Positions 34,470 to 44,389 are shown, numbered from the stretch's first letter. The stretch is DNA of 64,000 nucleotides from Methanofollis aquaemaris (GCF_017357525.1 NZ_CP036172.1:372001-436000); one strand, 5' to 3'. Program-made: numbers and translations. Notes: generated by a model from the sequence alone, not told the origin.

Positions 34470-34722
34470 GACCACACCCTTACCCCCGCATGACGGATCG
34501 GTGGAGGACGGGATCACTCTCTGAACTATTCCCCCCCACCTTCCCGTCCCTATCGCAATACCGGGGGCCCGGGCGGCAAGCGCCCCCGTCGAGAGCGTGG
34601 GGGAAGGCATGTCGATCAGACGGGCCGCCCCACAGAAGAACAAGAAATTTTGGCCTGCTCTCGCACGCCAGGGGGAGACCCCCCGGACCCTCTCCACGGC
34701 GAAGATAGCCGGGGGGCGGCGA
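34470..34722 (-). repeat. Dispersed palindromic repeat, copy 7 (longest)
   Basis: Full-length member, reverse of copy 5. It reads TGACGGATCGG, CCTTCCCGTCCCTATCGC, CGGGGGC...GCCCCCG, TGGGGGAAGGCATGTCGATC, CGGGCCGCCC, then the second palindromic half GGGGGAGACCCCCC, and it ends AAGATAGCCGGGGGGCGGCG. Confidence 0.85.
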
Positions 34723-35445
34723 GGTGCTCGGTTCCTGTCATCCTCCCTGTCAGGAGGAGAGGAATCGAGGGAGTACCATGAAACGAGATGAAGCGTTGCC
34801 TCAGGCTGAACCAATGAAAACCAATAAATTGAATTCTATTTCTGATAGCAATGGGGTTTTCATGGAACAGAGTTTTTATGCGGCATGCCTGAGGCGTGCT
34901 CTCGGCTCATGCCTAATTCTACATAGCCGAAAAATTAGAGAAGTAATGGGGTAGGAAGGGAAGGGCTTCCCAGAGATCCAGAAAGGAGTGGCAACCCTCC
35001 ACTATATTCATCACCCGCATTTAAACAGATCTCGGATCACACCCCCGCACAACTAACTGGTTCTGGCCATCCATGCAATCTCCTGCTCAAATCGACAAAA
35101 TATTAATTTTTAAAATAATTGACAATTTTTATGTAGAAAAGTATAATAATTGAAAGTATCTATATTTTCAAGTTTAAATTGGATCCCCGTGCGATCGGAA
35201 CAATACTAAAGGCAACCATGAAGGATCCATTTAGCCGGAAAATCCAGGGACAAACCACCAGATTTCATACCCCCAACCATCACGCACAGCCATCACAGGT
35301 TCCTCTTCCTCCTTCACTTGCAGCAGAAACCATACCCAGACTCATCACTGCAGATCTCAGGATCCGGAAAGAATCGCGACATGGCCATAAAAAATGAGAC
35401 CAGTATGAAACCAGAACCCAGCGTTGACAAAATTGCTCCTGCAGT

Positions 35446-35673
35446 TTGCCTGCACGAAATCGACAGAAACAGTACCCACGCCAAGTGGAACGCGGACTCA
35501 GTCGGATCTTCAAGGACGAACTGGTCCCGGAAGACTTTGTCTCCCACCACTATTGTCTACCTTCTACCCCAAACCTCGCCATCCGCCCAGAGCAGGACCG
35601 GAACATCTTGCAGTTCTATAGACTCAACCCCCGCCTTGAATGCTTCTTCTTCGAAGATCTGGCACTTGCCTGA
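35446..35673 (+). pseudogene. Possible 3' remnant of an unknown gene
   Basis: An open frame of 75 codons whose second half reads like a protein end (RIFKDELVPEDFVSHHY, then FYRLNPRLECFFFEDLALA) but which lacks an ATG or ribosome site. It lies 59 bases upstream of the cas6 gene in the same direction. I do not recognise it. It may be the tail of a gene once linked to cas6, or chance. Confidence 0.3.
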
Positions 35674-35732
35674 TCGGCATGCTGATCAGTGTAATTCAGG
35701 AAAAAACCGGACAATTCGGTCATATCGATACA

Positions 35733-36440
35733 ATGAAGTTGAAGACACTCTACCTGACACTCTATACTGATAAGCCTGTGAAGAAGGATGTAACGCACCT
35801 CCAGGGCTATATCGCCGGTCTGGATTCCAACCGGCCAATCCTCAACCCTCATGCCCAGGTCTTCCCGCAGAACTATCCGCGCCTGCAGTGCCGGGTCGTT
35901 GAGGGAATACCCACGATTCTCGGGATTGAAGAAGAAGTGGAGAGACTCCTCGAGATCATCGGGACGATCAAAGAACTCCATCTTGGCAATGTGACGTACC
36001 AGGTGACTCTTCGGAGTGCCTACGAGCAGGGGATTTATCTCCATTCAACTGAGAGTCTGCGGCACTATCAGTTTGTCACCCCCTGGCTGGCGCTCAATGA
36101 AGAGGACTGCGAGCATTACCAGAACCTGCAGAACTGGCAGAAAAAGAAGGATCTGATCAACCAGATTCTTGTCGACAATATCCTTTCCATGGCAAAGGGG
36201 CTGGGAATTGTCGTTGACCAGAGACTCAGGGCGGACACCTGTCTGGAGGAGGTACCGATCTCTTACAAGAGGATCGAGATGATTGGGTTCGTTGGAGATT
36301 TCAGGGTGAATTATTCTATTCCCGAGTATTTCGGCCTGGGTATGGGGATCTCTCGTGGATTTGGCGTGGTGAAATCGCTCTCGATACCGGGGACTTATTC
36401 GGTGGTGACCAAGGAATCGGCGAAGATACACTTCTCATAA
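35733..36440 (+). CDS. cas6: Orphan Cas6-family (Cas6b-like) CRISPR RNA endonuclease
   Basis: A 235-residue RAMP protein that matches the type B Cas6 of methanogens. Typical marks: an N-terminal half with a His in NPHAQVFPQ (candidate catalytic residue) followed by a PRLQCRVV strand, the centre phrase YQFVTPWLALNEEDCEHY, and a C-terminal half with the glycine-rich loop FGLGMGISRGFG (200-211). Cas6 cuts the CRISPR transcript at repeat hairpins. No CRISPR array and no other cas gene is visible within the window. ATG 35733 (MKLKTLYLTLYT) is chosen because the RAMP fold begins there; upstream frame is unlikely. GC is lower than in neighbours. Confidence 0.85.
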   Translation: MKLKTLYLTLYTDKPVKKDVTHLQGYIAGLDSNRPILNPHAQVFPQNYPRLQCRVVEGIPTILGIEEEVERLLEIIGTIKELHLGNVTYQVTLRSAYEQGIYLHSTESLRHYQFVTPWLALNEEDCEHYQNLQNWQKKKDLINQILVDNILSMAKGLGIVVDQRLRADTCLEEVPISYKRIEMIGFVGDFRVNYSIPEYFGLGMGISRGFGVVKSLSIPGTYSVVTKESAKIHFS

Positions 36441-36641
36441 GGAATGAGGGGGGTTGAGGTGCAACCCGATTCAAGGACGACACATCAAAAGAGGTCGATA
36501 CTGGGCCTCCCCTGTGTGTAACCACAGATGAGAGAGTAACGGCGGTTGGGTGAGGAGGAGTGTGACAGGTTCCGGTCACCTCCCCTACGCGTGCCCAGAC
36601 ACCCTTATATACCGCAACCTCCCCCTCAGCGAGGGAGGGAC

Positions 36642-38033
36642 ATGATCTTCGAGCAGATCGAATCAGAAGGATTGGCCCACTATTCGTACTTCATCGGGGC
36701 CGGGCGGGCCGCGTTCGTCGTCGATCCCAGGCGGGACGTGGACGTCTACCTCGACCTCGCCGCAGCGCACGGGGTCGGAATCACCCACATCTTCGAGACC
36801 CACCGCAACGAAGACTACTGCACCGGATCGCTCGAACTCGCCGGAGCGACCGGAGCGGAGATCCTTCATGGGGCGGCCCTGGACTTCGCCTTCGGCCGCC
36901 CGGTAAAGGATGGGGACGTCGTCGGCGTAGGATCGCTGGAGGTGCGGGTGCTCGACACCCCCGGTCACACCGACGAGAGCATCTCTCTCGCGCTCGCCGA
37001 GGCCGGGCATGCCGACACACCCTTCATGGTCTTCACCGGCGACGCCCTCTTTGCCGGCGACGTGGGGAGGACCGACTTCTTCAAAGAGCGCCTGGAAGAG
37101 ATGGCCGGCAGACTCTACGACTCGCTCCACGACACGATCCTCACCCTCGGCGACGGCGTCATCGTCTGCCCGGCCCACGGCGCCGGGTCGGTCTGCGGCG
37201 GCGCGATCAGCGCCCGCCCGCTCACCACCGTCGGCCACGAGAAGCGGACGAACCCCCTTCTCCAACTTGACAAACCTGAGTTCATCGCCCGCAAACGCGC
37301 CGAACACCACCCCATCCCCCCGTACTTCGCCACCATGGAGCGCTACAACCTCGCCGGCCCCCCGCCCCTCGGAGAGGCCCCGTCGATGCGGCCGATGACC
37401 GCCGGCGCCGTCGAGAACGCGGCCGGACGGGGCGCCGTCCTCGTCGACCTCAGGGGGCCTTCCGCCTTTGCCGGCGGCCACATCCCCGGAAGCCTGAACA
37501 TCTGGGAGGCCGGGATCTCGGCATATCTCGGATATTATGCAGGATACGACCAGCCCATCATCTTCGTCGACGACGCAGCATCGGCCCCGCGCAACGCCGA
37601 GACCCAGGCCCGACGCCTCGGATTCGACACCATTGACGGCTACCTGGCCGGCGGGATGAGAGCATGGTACCGCAGCGGCCGCCCCATCGCCAGGTGCGGA
37701 ACCTGCTCGGTCCGCGAGGTGGAGCCCGGTGCAAAGGATCAGTTCATCCTCGACGTCAGGGATGTCGCCACCCGCCTGGCGGTCGGGACGATACCCGGTT
37801 CCCACTCCATCCCGGTCGAGGAGATCGTCGGCAGGATCGACGAAGTGCCGGGATACAAAAAGATCCTGGTCTACTGCAACACAGGGTTCAAAGGAAGCCT
37901 TGCGGCCTCGGTCCTTCTCAAGAACGGCTGCCAGGACGTCACCAACATCCTGGGCGGGATGAGCGCCTGGATCGAAGCCGGGCGTGAAGTCAGAAAAGGC
38001 GCGGGCAGGGAGTGGCCGCCACTCCCGGCATGA
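36642..38033 (+). CDS. Metallo-beta-lactamase fold protein with two rhodanese domains
   Basis: A 463-residue protein like CstB/persulfide dioxygenase-rhodanese fusions that process sulfane sulfur. Residues 1-230 are the MBL domain. The metal motif reads THRNEDY (53-59) instead of the usual THxHxDH, while DTPGHT (His 109), GDALFAGD (Asp 134 and 140) and PAHGAG remain, so metal binding is altered or mononuclear. Rhodanese 1 (about 250-350) has no catalytic Cys (IIFVDDAAS); rhodanese 2 (about 360-455) has it in VYCNTGFKGS. GGGAGGGA precedes ATG 36642. Role in sulfide/persulfide handling is likely, exact reaction open. Confidence 0.87.
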   Translation: MIFEQIESEGLAHYSYFIGAGRAAFVVDPRRDVDVYLDLAAAHGVGITHIFETHRNEDYCTGSLELAGATGAEILHGAALDFAFGRPVKDGDVVGVGSLEVRVLDTPGHTDESISLALAEAGHADTPFMVFTGDALFAGDVGRTDFFKERLEEMAGRLYDSLHDTILTLGDGVIVCPAHGAGSVCGGAISARPLTTVGHEKRTNPLLQLDKPEFIARKRAEHHPIPPYFATMERYNLAGPPPLGEAPSMRPMTAGAVENAAGRGAVLVDLRGPSAFAGGHIPGSLNIWEAGISAYLGYYAGYDQPIIFVDDAASAPRNAETQARRLGFDTIDGYLAGGMRAWYRSGRPIARCGTCSVREVEPGAKDQFILDVRDVATRLAVGTIPGSHSIPVEEIVGRIDEVPGYKKILVYCNTGFKGSLAASVLLKNGCQDVTNILGGMSAWIEAGREVRKGAGREWPPLPA

Positions 38034-38112
38034 CGCGCCCGACAACAGTGCCAAAAGCACCGTTCAGATGAGGCGACACGCCGCGCCGTCAAGCATCGAC
38101 CAGACAACCGGT

Positions 38113-38868
38113 TCAGATTTCAGTCGTCTCGGTCTCTGTTGTCTCAGTCTCGGTCGTCTCGGTCTCTATTGCCTCGCTCTCGGTTGTCTCGTTCTCGGCA
38201 ACTTCCTCAACGGCCATCACCGTCGGCGGGAGGAGCACGGCATCGATCTCATGGATGATACCATTGCTTGCCTCGATATCAGCCGTGACCACCGTGGCAC
38301 CTTCAACGGTCACGACACCGTCGGTGACCGAGACATTCAACATCTCGCCCTCAAGCGTTTCGAGCGTCTCGACATCTTCGAGAGATGTCGCATTGAACTC
38401 TCCGGGCACCACATGATACTGCAGCACGCTGGTGAGCTCTGTGGTGTTGGCCAGGAGGTCATCGAGGGTACCGGCGGGCAGCGCCTCGAAGGCCGCGTCG
38501 TTCGGTGCGAAGACGGTGTACGGCCCCTCCTCCTGGAGTGCGGCAGTCAGTTCGGCCGAATCGAGCGCCGTCAACAGGGTGGTGAAGGTTCCGGCATCGG
38601 TCGCAACCCCGACGATATCAGCGGTTGTCCCGGTCTCGTTTCCAGTCTCATTGCCCATTTCTGTCTCTGTCTCTGTCACTGTCACAGTTTCTGTTTCAGT
38701 CACGGTTTCCGTCTCGGTTACTGTCTCAGTCTCCCCGATGGGCACAGTCGTCGTAACCTCTGTCGGCGACGGCGTCTGGCCCTCCGGCGAGGTGCTCGTA
38801 CACCCGCAGACCATCAGTGTGGCTACGAGTGCTGCAAGCACCAGGAGTGTCCATTTCCCACTCTTCAT
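38113..38868 (-). CDS. Fasciclin (FAS1) domain lipoprotein with Thr/Glu-rich tails
   Basis: A 251-residue surface lipoprotein. The signal peptide ends with lipobox VCGC (Cys about 22-23). It is followed by a low-complexity stalk built from TETETV-like repeats (about 45-75), a FAS1 domain (about 85-215) with TFTTLLTALDSAELTAAL, YTVFAPNDAAFEAL and the closing NGIIHEIDAVLLP, and a C-terminal tail of repeated TETTE. FAS1 domains serve adhesion. Start ATG 38868 places the signal peptide at the very beginning. The repeated tracts are prone to slippage. Confidence 0.92.
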   Translation of the reverse strand: MKSGKWTLLVLAALVATLMVCGCTSTSPEGQTPSPTEVTTTVPIGETETVTETETVTETETVTVTETETEMGNETGNETGTTADIVGVATDAGTFTTLLTALDSAELTAALQEEGPYTVFAPNDAAFEALPAGTLDDLLANTTELTSVLQYHVVPGEFNATSLEDVETLETLEGEMLNVSVTDGVVTVEGATVVTADIEASNGIIHEIDAVLLPPTVMAVEEVAENETTESEAIETETTETETTETETTEI

Positions 38869-38890
38869 GGATGTGTCCCCCCCCACAGGG

Positions 38891-41032
38891 TTATCCTCTC
38901 TTCATAATTTGCTCCATATAGTCTTTCCCCCATGGGACCCGCTCACCTGCGATGACCTTCCTGAGCGTGGAGGTGTCGGTCACCGGTTGTTCGCATGCCG
39001 AACCCCTGCAGAGGTAGGTCACCGGCCTCCCTTCGTCGAGGTCCATCTCGCGGGTATAGGGTGCGACCGCATTGAGCACGCCCTCGTTCCTGCTGTCTCT
39101 CAGGATGAGCGAGGTATATGGGAGATAATATCCTTTCAGGACTTCCAGAAACTTTCTCGTCCTCATGTCGTCTCTCTCTCCCGCGACCACGACCTCATAG
39201 GAGTGGGAAAGGGCGGAGAGGAGGGCGTCCATATACCCGGCATAGGACGACGGCCGCTCGGAGGCCATCGTCGAGAATGCCCCGAGGCCCGAGGAGGCGG
39301 CCTGTGCATAGAGGGTGCTGCCGGTCAGGCGGGAGAGGGCGAGCAGCGCGGTGAGGGCAAGAGAGTTCCCTGACGGCACTGCTCCGTCATATGCCTCTTT
39401 TCTCCTGAGGATCAACTCTTCGCCGCCTCTCGGGGAGGTAAAGAACCCTCCTTCATCTTTGTCCCCGAAGAGGTCGATCATATGATCGGCAAGGAGACGG
39501 GCCTCCCGCAGGTACGTGCCCTCGAAGGTGGCGGGGTAGAGTTCGGTGAGCGCCCAGACCATGGCGGCATAGTCGTTGAGCATGCCGGGGACCGCCGTCT
39601 CGCCGTCCCGGTACCGGTGGAAGAGTCTTCCGTCCTTCCGCCGCATCCGGTCGAGGAGAAAAATGGTCGCACTCTCGGCCGCCGCGACGTAGCGCTCCTC
39701 GCCAAAGACCTGCCCGCCCCTGGCCAGCGCTGCGATCATGAAGGCGTTCCAGTCGAGAAGAACTTTGTCGTCGACAGACGGCCGCGGCCGCCTGGCACGG
39801 GCCGAGAGAAGGGTCTTCCTGGCACCCTCGAGTTTTGTCCTCACCTCGTCCTCTCGCATCGCGAACTCCTCGGCAAGATCGATCGCCGGCACCCGCTGAT
39901 GCAGGATGTTCACGCCTGGCACCGGCCCCTTGCTCTTGAGGGCACGGCCGATGCCGTATGCCCTGACAAAGAGGTCGGCGTCGGCGGGGTCGAGGAGTTC
40001 TCCAACGTCCTCGGCGGTCCAGAGATAGAACTTCCCCTCGATCCCCTCGCTGTCCGCGTCTTCGGCGGTGTAAAACGCTCCGTCAGGCGACTGCAGATCC
40101 CGCAGCACATACTCGAAGACCTCGTCGGCGGTCTCACGGTAGAACGGTTCCCTGGTCGCCTCATATGCCTCGATGCAGGCGAGGGCGAGGAAGGCCTGGT
40201 CGTAGAGCATCTTCTCGAAATGGGGCACCACCCATTCGGCGTCGGTGGTGTAACGGTGGACCCCATAGCCGAGTTGGTCGAATATTCCGCCCCTTCGGAT
40301 CGCTCGCAGGGTCTCTTCGGCCATGTCGAGCGCTTTTTCCTCGCCGGTCTCACTCCAGTAGCGTATGAGGAACTGGAGTGTGTGCGGTGCCGGGAACTTC
40401 GGGGCGTTGTCGAAGCCGGCGTTGTTCTGATCGTATCGTCGTATCAGTTCCCGGTAGGTCCGATGGATGAGATCGATCCCCGGTTCGGTGCCGGTCTTTC
40501 TGCCGGTCTGCGCACGGATCAGTCGTTCCCTGATCTCGTCGGCCGAGGCGACGACGTCTTTGCGCTGATCGGCCCAGAGTCTCTGTATCCGCGGGACCAG
40601 TTCGAAGAGACCGGTCATCCCGAAGCGCGACTCCCTGGGAATATAGGTGGCCGCATAGAACGGAAGTTTCTCAGACGTCAGGATGACGTTCAGAGGCCAC
40701 CCCCCTGTCCCGGTGAGCGAGAGGCATGCCTCCATGTAGACGGCATCGATGTCAGGCCGCTCCTCCCGGTCGACTTTGATCGGGACAAAGGTCTCGTTGA
40801 GCAACTGCGCCACCGCGGGGTCTTCGAACGACTCCTCTGCCATTACATGACACCAGTGACAGGTCGAGTATCCGATCGAGAGAAAGATCGGTTTATTTTC
40901 ACTCCGTGCACGTTCGAACGCCTCTTCCCCCCACGGATACCAGTCCACCGGGTTATAGGCGTGCTGCAACAGGTACGGACTCTTCTCTCCAATAAGATGA
41001 TTCGGCTTCGGCCGGTTCTTCTCGCCTTCCAT
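38891..41032 (-). CDS. YyaL/SSP411-type thioredoxin-fold and glycan-fold protein (DUF255)
   Basis: A 713-residue cytosolic protein. The N-terminal third is the thioredoxin-like DUF255 domain with [23 protein letters not shown] (read in parts), [17 protein letters not shown] (active CxxC at about 58-61) and [17 protein letters not shown]. The remainder is an alpha/alpha barrel resembling N-acylglucosamine epimerases and glycosidases ([36 protein letters not shown]). Members occur in all domains; the role is unresolved. Length and motifs are complete. It stands 22 bases upstream of the fasciclin lipoprotein gene in the same direction. Confidence 0.93.
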   Translation of the reverse strand: MEGEKNRPKPNHLIGEKSPYLLQHAYNPVDWYPWGEEAFERARSENKPIFLSIGYSTCHWCHVMAEESFEDPAVAQLLNETFVPIKVDREERPDIDAVYMEACLSLTGTGGWPLNVILTSEKLPFYAATYIPRESRFGMTGLFELVPRIQRLWADQRKDVVASADEIRERLIRAQTGRKTGTEPGIDLIHRTYRELIRRYDQNNAGFDNAPKFPAPHTLQFLIRYWSETGEEKALDMAEETLRAIRRGGIFDQLGYGVHRYTTDAEWVVPHFEKMLYDQAFLALACIEAYEATREPFYRETADEVFEYVLRDLQSPDGAFYTAEDADSEGIEGKFYLWTAEDVGELLDPADADLFVRAYGIGRALKSKGPVPGVNILHQRVPAIDLAEEFAMREDEVRTKLEGARKTLLSARARRPRPSVDDKVLLDWNAFMIAALARGGQVFGEERYVAAAESATIFLLDRMRRKDGRLFHRYRDGETAVPGMLNDYAAMVWALTELYPATFEGTYLREARLLADHMIDLFGDKDEGGFFTSPRGGEELILRRKEAYDGAVPSGNSLALTALLALSRLTGSTLYAQAASSGLGAFSTMASERPSSYAGYMDALLSALSHSYEVVVAGERDDMRTRKFLEVLKGYYLPYTSLILRDSRNEGVLNAVAPYTREMDLDEGRPVTYLCRGSACEQPVTDTSTLRKVIAGERVPWGKDYMEQIMKRG

Positions 41033-41162
41033 ATGTGCCCCCCCTCACCTACCTCCTGCCACATCCTCTATATCAGTCTTTCCCGCGAGGCTCGACACCC
41101 TTAATCATCCTCTCATCGAAATGGTATGAAAAGAACTGAAAACCAGTATGGTGGTTACAAGA

Positions 41163-42476
41163 ATGGGCGAAAACTTCTTAGAACGTCATTTCAGACTTAG
41201 CGAACATGGCACGTCGGTCAAAAAAGAGTTTGTCGGCGGCCTTGTCACATTCATGACGATGGCTTATATCATCGTCGTCAACCCGGCGATCCTTGAGGCG
41301 GCGGGTATGCCCTTCGGACCGGCGATGGTCGCGACAATTCTCTCGGCCATCTTCGGGACAGTGATCATGGGAATCTACGCCAACCGGCCTTTCGCGATCG
41401 CTCCCTATATGGGAGAGAACGCCTTCGTCGCATACACGGTCTGCGGCGTCCTCGGCTATTCGTGGCAGACGGCACTCGGTGCGGTCTTCATCTCGGGCGT
41501 GCTCCTGACGATCCTCACGCTCACGAAGTCCAGGAACCTCATGGTCGAGGCCGTGCCTCACAACCTCAAGGTCAGTTTTGCCGTGGGTATCGGGATGTTC
41601 ATCACCTTCATCGGGCTGGTGAACTCGAAGATCGTCGTCCTCGGGGTTGAAGGGGCGCCGCTCCATATCGGACAGGTCACCTCGCCCGAGGTGCTGATCG
41701 CCGTCGTCGGGTTTTTGATCATGGCGGCTCTGATGATCCGCAAAGTGAAAGGTGCGGTCCTCATCGGGATCCTCTCCGCCGCCCTGCTCGCCTTCGCCGG
41801 CGGGGTCGCGAAGGCACCCGAGCAGATCGTCAGCATGCCCCCCGATGTCTCGGCGGTCTTCCTCCAGCTCGATGTGCTGGGTGCGCTCTCCTGGGGGTTC
41901 TTCGCGGTCATCCTGACGATGTTCACGATGGACTTCCTGGACACGATGGGGACGCTCGTCGGCGCCTCGGCCAAGGCCGGGTTCCTGGACGAGGACGGGA
42001 ACCTGCCCGAGATCGAGAAGCCCTTCCTCGCCGACTCGCTCGCGACGGTCTTTGGCGCCGTCGCCGGGACGACGACGACCGGCACCTTCGTCGAGTCGGC
42101 GGCCGGGATCGAGGAGGGAGGACGGACCGGGCTCTGCGCCCTGGTCGTCGCCGCCTTCTTCGCGCTCGGTCTCTTCTTCTCGCCGCTCTTCGCGGCCATC
42201 CCTGCGGCGGCCACCGGGCCGGCACTGATCATCGTCGGGATCCTGATGATGTCGGCAGTGAAGGACCTGGAGTTCGAGGACTATGCCGAGGCGATCCCGG
42301 CATTTGCGGTCATCGTGCTGATGAGCTTCACCTACAACATGGGTGTCGGGCTCTGCGCGGGTTTCGTTCTCTTCCCGCTCCTCAAGGTCGTGCAGGGGAA
42401 GGTGCGTGACGTCAAGCCGGCGGCATGGGTGCTCTTCCTGCTCTGTCTGGCCTTCTTCATCTTCTATCCTTACTAA
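41163..42476 (+). CDS. Purine (adenine/hypoxanthine/guanine) permease, AzgA group of NCS2
   Basis: A 437-residue transporter with about 12-14 membrane segments that imports purine bases with protons. Signatures: VGGLVTFMTMAYIIVVNP near the start, FAIAPYMGENAFVAYTV, FTMDFLDTMGTLVGASAKAG with the conserved Asp/Asp pair and GTTTTGTFVESAAGIEEGGRTGL, all typical of the AzgA/PbuG branch. The GGTGGTT at 41149-41155 serves best as ribosome site for ATG 41163 (MGENFLERHF) rather than for the in-frame ATG 41148. It probably salvages external purines. Confidence 0.94.
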   Translation: MGENFLERHFRLSEHGTSVKKEFVGGLVTFMTMAYIIVVNPAILEAAGMPFGPAMVATILSAIFGTVIMGIYANRPFAIAPYMGENAFVAYTVCGVLGYSWQTALGAVFISGVLLTILTLTKSRNLMVEAVPHNLKVSFAVGIGMFITFIGLVNSKIVVLGVEGAPLHIGQVTSPEVLIAVVGFLIMAALMIRKVKGAVLIGILSAALLAFAGGVAKAPEQIVSMPPDVSAVFLQLDVLGALSWGFFAVILTMFTMDFLDTMGTLVGASAKAGFLDEDGNLPEIEKPFLADSLATVFGAVAGTTTTGTFVESAAGIEEGGRTGLCALVVAAFFALGLFFSPLFAAIPAAATGPALIIVGILMMSAVKDLEFEDYAEAIPAFAVIVLMSFTYNMGVGLCAGFVLFPLLKVVQGKVRDVKPAAWVLFLLCLAFFIFYPY

Positions 42477-43104
42477 CTCTTTTTTTCGAGGCCGCGGATT
42501 TGAGGGACGCGTATCGCAAAACCCTCTATCAGGGTCTGTAATTGGAAGACGTTTTCGAAACACGGCGTAGTTCAAGAGATTGTTGCCGCCCCACCCCTAT
42601 CTTCGTCGTGGGGGGGTCCGGGGAGGGTCTCCCCCCGGCGGGAGAGAGCAAGAGAACATTCTTTATTCTCTCTGTGGGCAGCACGTCTGATCGGTCTGCC
42701 TTCCTCCGTCACTCGCAACGAGGCCGCCGCCCCCGGACTCCTGTAATGGCGATTGAAGTGGGGGAGGCAGAGGAATGGCCGGGAAGTGTCTCGATCCTGA
42801 TGATTGATGGAGCCAAGGATAGTTTTGGGATATGCTCCATATGAAACAGAAGATTGAGATGAAGGGGATCTTTTGAGACGGGTCCGTCATCTTCTTCCAT
42901 TCCCGCGTCGAACCGATCGTCCTCTCCTCATCCTCTCATCTCTCCCCGATCGTGCATCTCCAGTTACATGACAGTTACATATCAAAAAATAGAGAGATGC
43001 CCGTTTCATCGGAAAATCCGCCAGGCCCTGAAGACGCTGAACCCCGGCGACCGGGGCCTCACCAGCAGGAGTTACATATTCATCAGACGTGCACGTGTCG
43101 CTCT
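42477..43104. other. Convergent gene-free stretch with a repeat copy
   Basis: No convincing gene. A dispersed-repeat copy occupies about 42583-42790. Between 42960 and 43085 the word AGTTACAT occurs three times and a CCGGCGACCGG palindrome is present near 43046. No RiPP-like peptide gene could be seen next to the maturase. Confidence 0.55.
42583..42790 (+). repeat. Dispersed palindromic repeat, copy 8
   Basis: Order as in copy 5 and 10: GCCGCCCC, CTATCTTCGTCGTGGGGGGG, GGGTCTCCCCCCGG, GTCTGATCGGTCTGCCTTCC, CCCCCGGACTCC and a GGCGATTGAAGTGGGGGAGG end. Confidence 0.75.
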
Positions 43105-44271
43105 TCACCGCATCGCAATCTGCCTGATCAGCGCCATCACGCCCGGCTTCGTCTCCCTCGCCCGCCGCGACCGCGACCGCGATCCCCCCATCTCCAGGAA
43201 CGGCGAGGACTCGAACATCTCCTTGTTGATCCTGCCGCCGATCTCCTCGAAGATCCTGGCATAGGCCGGGCAGTGCGGGTCGACGCCCATGACCTCGCCG
43301 CCGGTCGGTGCGATGGCGTTGTACGGACACCCGCCCCGGCAATATTTGATGTGGGCGCAGTCCTTGCAGTGCTCGTCCACGTACGCCCTGAACGCCTCCA
43401 TCTGCTTCCAGACCGCCGACTGCTCAAGGTCTTCCCTGCTCGGGTGGGTGGCGACATTGCCCATCACGAACTCCGGCATGCCCACGAAGCGGTAACACGG
43501 GTAGATGCTCCCGTCCGGGCCGATTGCGAAGGTGTTGCCCATGCAGTCGGCGTAGGTGCAGACCGTGCCGTGGCGGGTGAAGACGCCGCGGCAGAGATCG
43601 TTGATGTTCATCACCTCGATCTCGCCCAGGTGCTCCAGGGACTGGTCGAGGAGATAGACGAGGAGTTCGCCGTACTTCTCCGGGGTGAGCGTCCACCGGT
43701 CCGGGTTGGAGTCGCGCAGCGACGGGAGGGCCGGGTGGAGTTTGAGGGTGAGGTTGTTTTCGAGGAAGAAGTCGAAGATCTCCTCTTTGCGCTCCACCGA
43801 GTCGGAGGTGAAGGTGCAGATGAACCTGACGTCGAGGCCGTGCTCGCGGGCGATCTCGTAGCCCCGCATCGTCCGCTCATAGTAGCCCTCGCCCCGCTGC
43901 ACGTCGCAGATCTCTTTGGGGCCGTCGATGCTGGAGCCGACCGGGATGTTATACTTCGCGAAGAGGTCGGCGATGCCGGGCGTGAGGAGCCAGAGGTTGG
44001 TCTGGATGGCGAAGGTGGGGTTGAGGTGACCGAGCCCTTCGGCGAGGAGGGGGAGGGCCTCGCGGTAAAATGCCTCGCCGGCAAGGAGGGGCTCGCCGCC
44101 ATGGAAGGTGACGGTGACCTGGTCGTCCCTGAAGTCCTTGAGCCATTCGACCACATCCTCGATCGTCTCGATGCTCATCCGGGGAGAGTGCTCATCCGAA
44201 CTCCAGCAATATTTGCAGTGGGCCGGGCAGCCCAGGGTGGGGATGAGCATGATGTGGAAGGTGCTTTTCAT
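43105..44271 (-). CDS. Radical SAM/SPASM peptide- or protein-modifying enzyme
   Basis: A 388-residue radical SAM protein. The SAM cluster is CPAHCKYC (15-22), followed by FHGGEPLLAG (55-64) and NLWLLT. The C-terminal SPASM part binds auxiliary clusters: cysteines in DLCRGVF, VCTYADCMG, SIYPCYRF, EHCKDCAHIKYCRGGCPYNA and DPHCPAY. This resembles anaerobic sulfatase maturases and the methanogen-specific peptide-modifying SPASM groups. No sulfatase or precursor peptide is close by. A basic tail (GGSRSRSRRARETK) ends the protein. The word CTATAC, as in the operator at 46286, lies about 22-28 bases before ATG 44271. Confidence 0.9.
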   Translation of the reverse strand: MKSTFHIMLIPTLGCPAHCKYCWSSDEHSPRMSIETIEDVVEWLKDFRDDQVTVTFHGGEPLLAGEAFYREALPLLAEGLGHLNPTFAIQTNLWLLTPGIADLFAKYNIPVGSSIDGPKEICDVQRGEGYYERTMRGYEIAREHGLDVRFICTFTSDSVERKEEIFDFFLENNLTLKLHPALPSLRDSNPDRWTLTPEKYGELLVYLLDQSLEHLGEIEVMNINDLCRGVFTRHGTVCTYADCMGNTFAIGPDGSIYPCYRFVGMPEFVMGNVATHPSREDLEQSAVWKQMEAFRAYVDEHCKDCAHIKYCRGGCPYNAIAPTGGEVMGVDPHCPAYARIFEEIGGRINKEMFESSPFLEMGGSRSRSRRARETKPGVMALIRQIAMR

Positions 44272-44292
44272 ACGTGGAGGTCATCATGCAGA

Positions 44293-44305
44293 GAGGTATA
44301 GTTTT
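44293..44305 (+). promoter_or_regulatory. Operator-like half site upstream of radical SAM gene
   Basis: GAGGTATAGTTTT resembles the right end of the operator region at 46292-46309 (GGTATAGTATAGTTTT). Read on the minus strand it gives CTATAC at about the TATA position of the maturase gene, so a bound regulator would block or control that promoter. It could also be only a TATA box. Confidence 0.35.
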
Positions 44306-44389
44306 CCAAATCCACCGCGGCCGCCGGGCCGCGGGCAAAAAAGAAGTATTGGGGGATGAACGAGGTCGGACGTTTGGGGGGTTTGCAGT

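Larger units (their letters stand above)
34040..35732. other. 1.7-kb stretch without an intact gene
   Basis: Contains a nearly complete dispersed repeat (34470-34722), an AT-rich block with several TATA-like boxes (about 35095-35180), a possible broken reading frame (35446-35673) and otherwise nothing I can identify. Base composition between 34780 and 35400 is much lower in GC than the rest of the window, as expected for acquired or decaying DNA. Confidence 0.6.

Noticed and set aside
34040-35640. CRISPR array next to the orphan cas6
   Set aside because: I looked for regularly spaced direct repeats of 25-40 bases and saw none. The five 11-bp repeats at 58548 have no spacers.
42960-43104. RiPP precursor gene beside the SPASM enzyme
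   Set aside because: No small frame with a start, ribosome site and Cys-rich or repetitive core was found on either side of the maturase.
42887-43342. 151-residue minus-strand frame overlapping the maturase end
   Set aside because: Mostly antiparallel or offset reading of the maturase 3' end; the non-overlapping tail has no family and no start.
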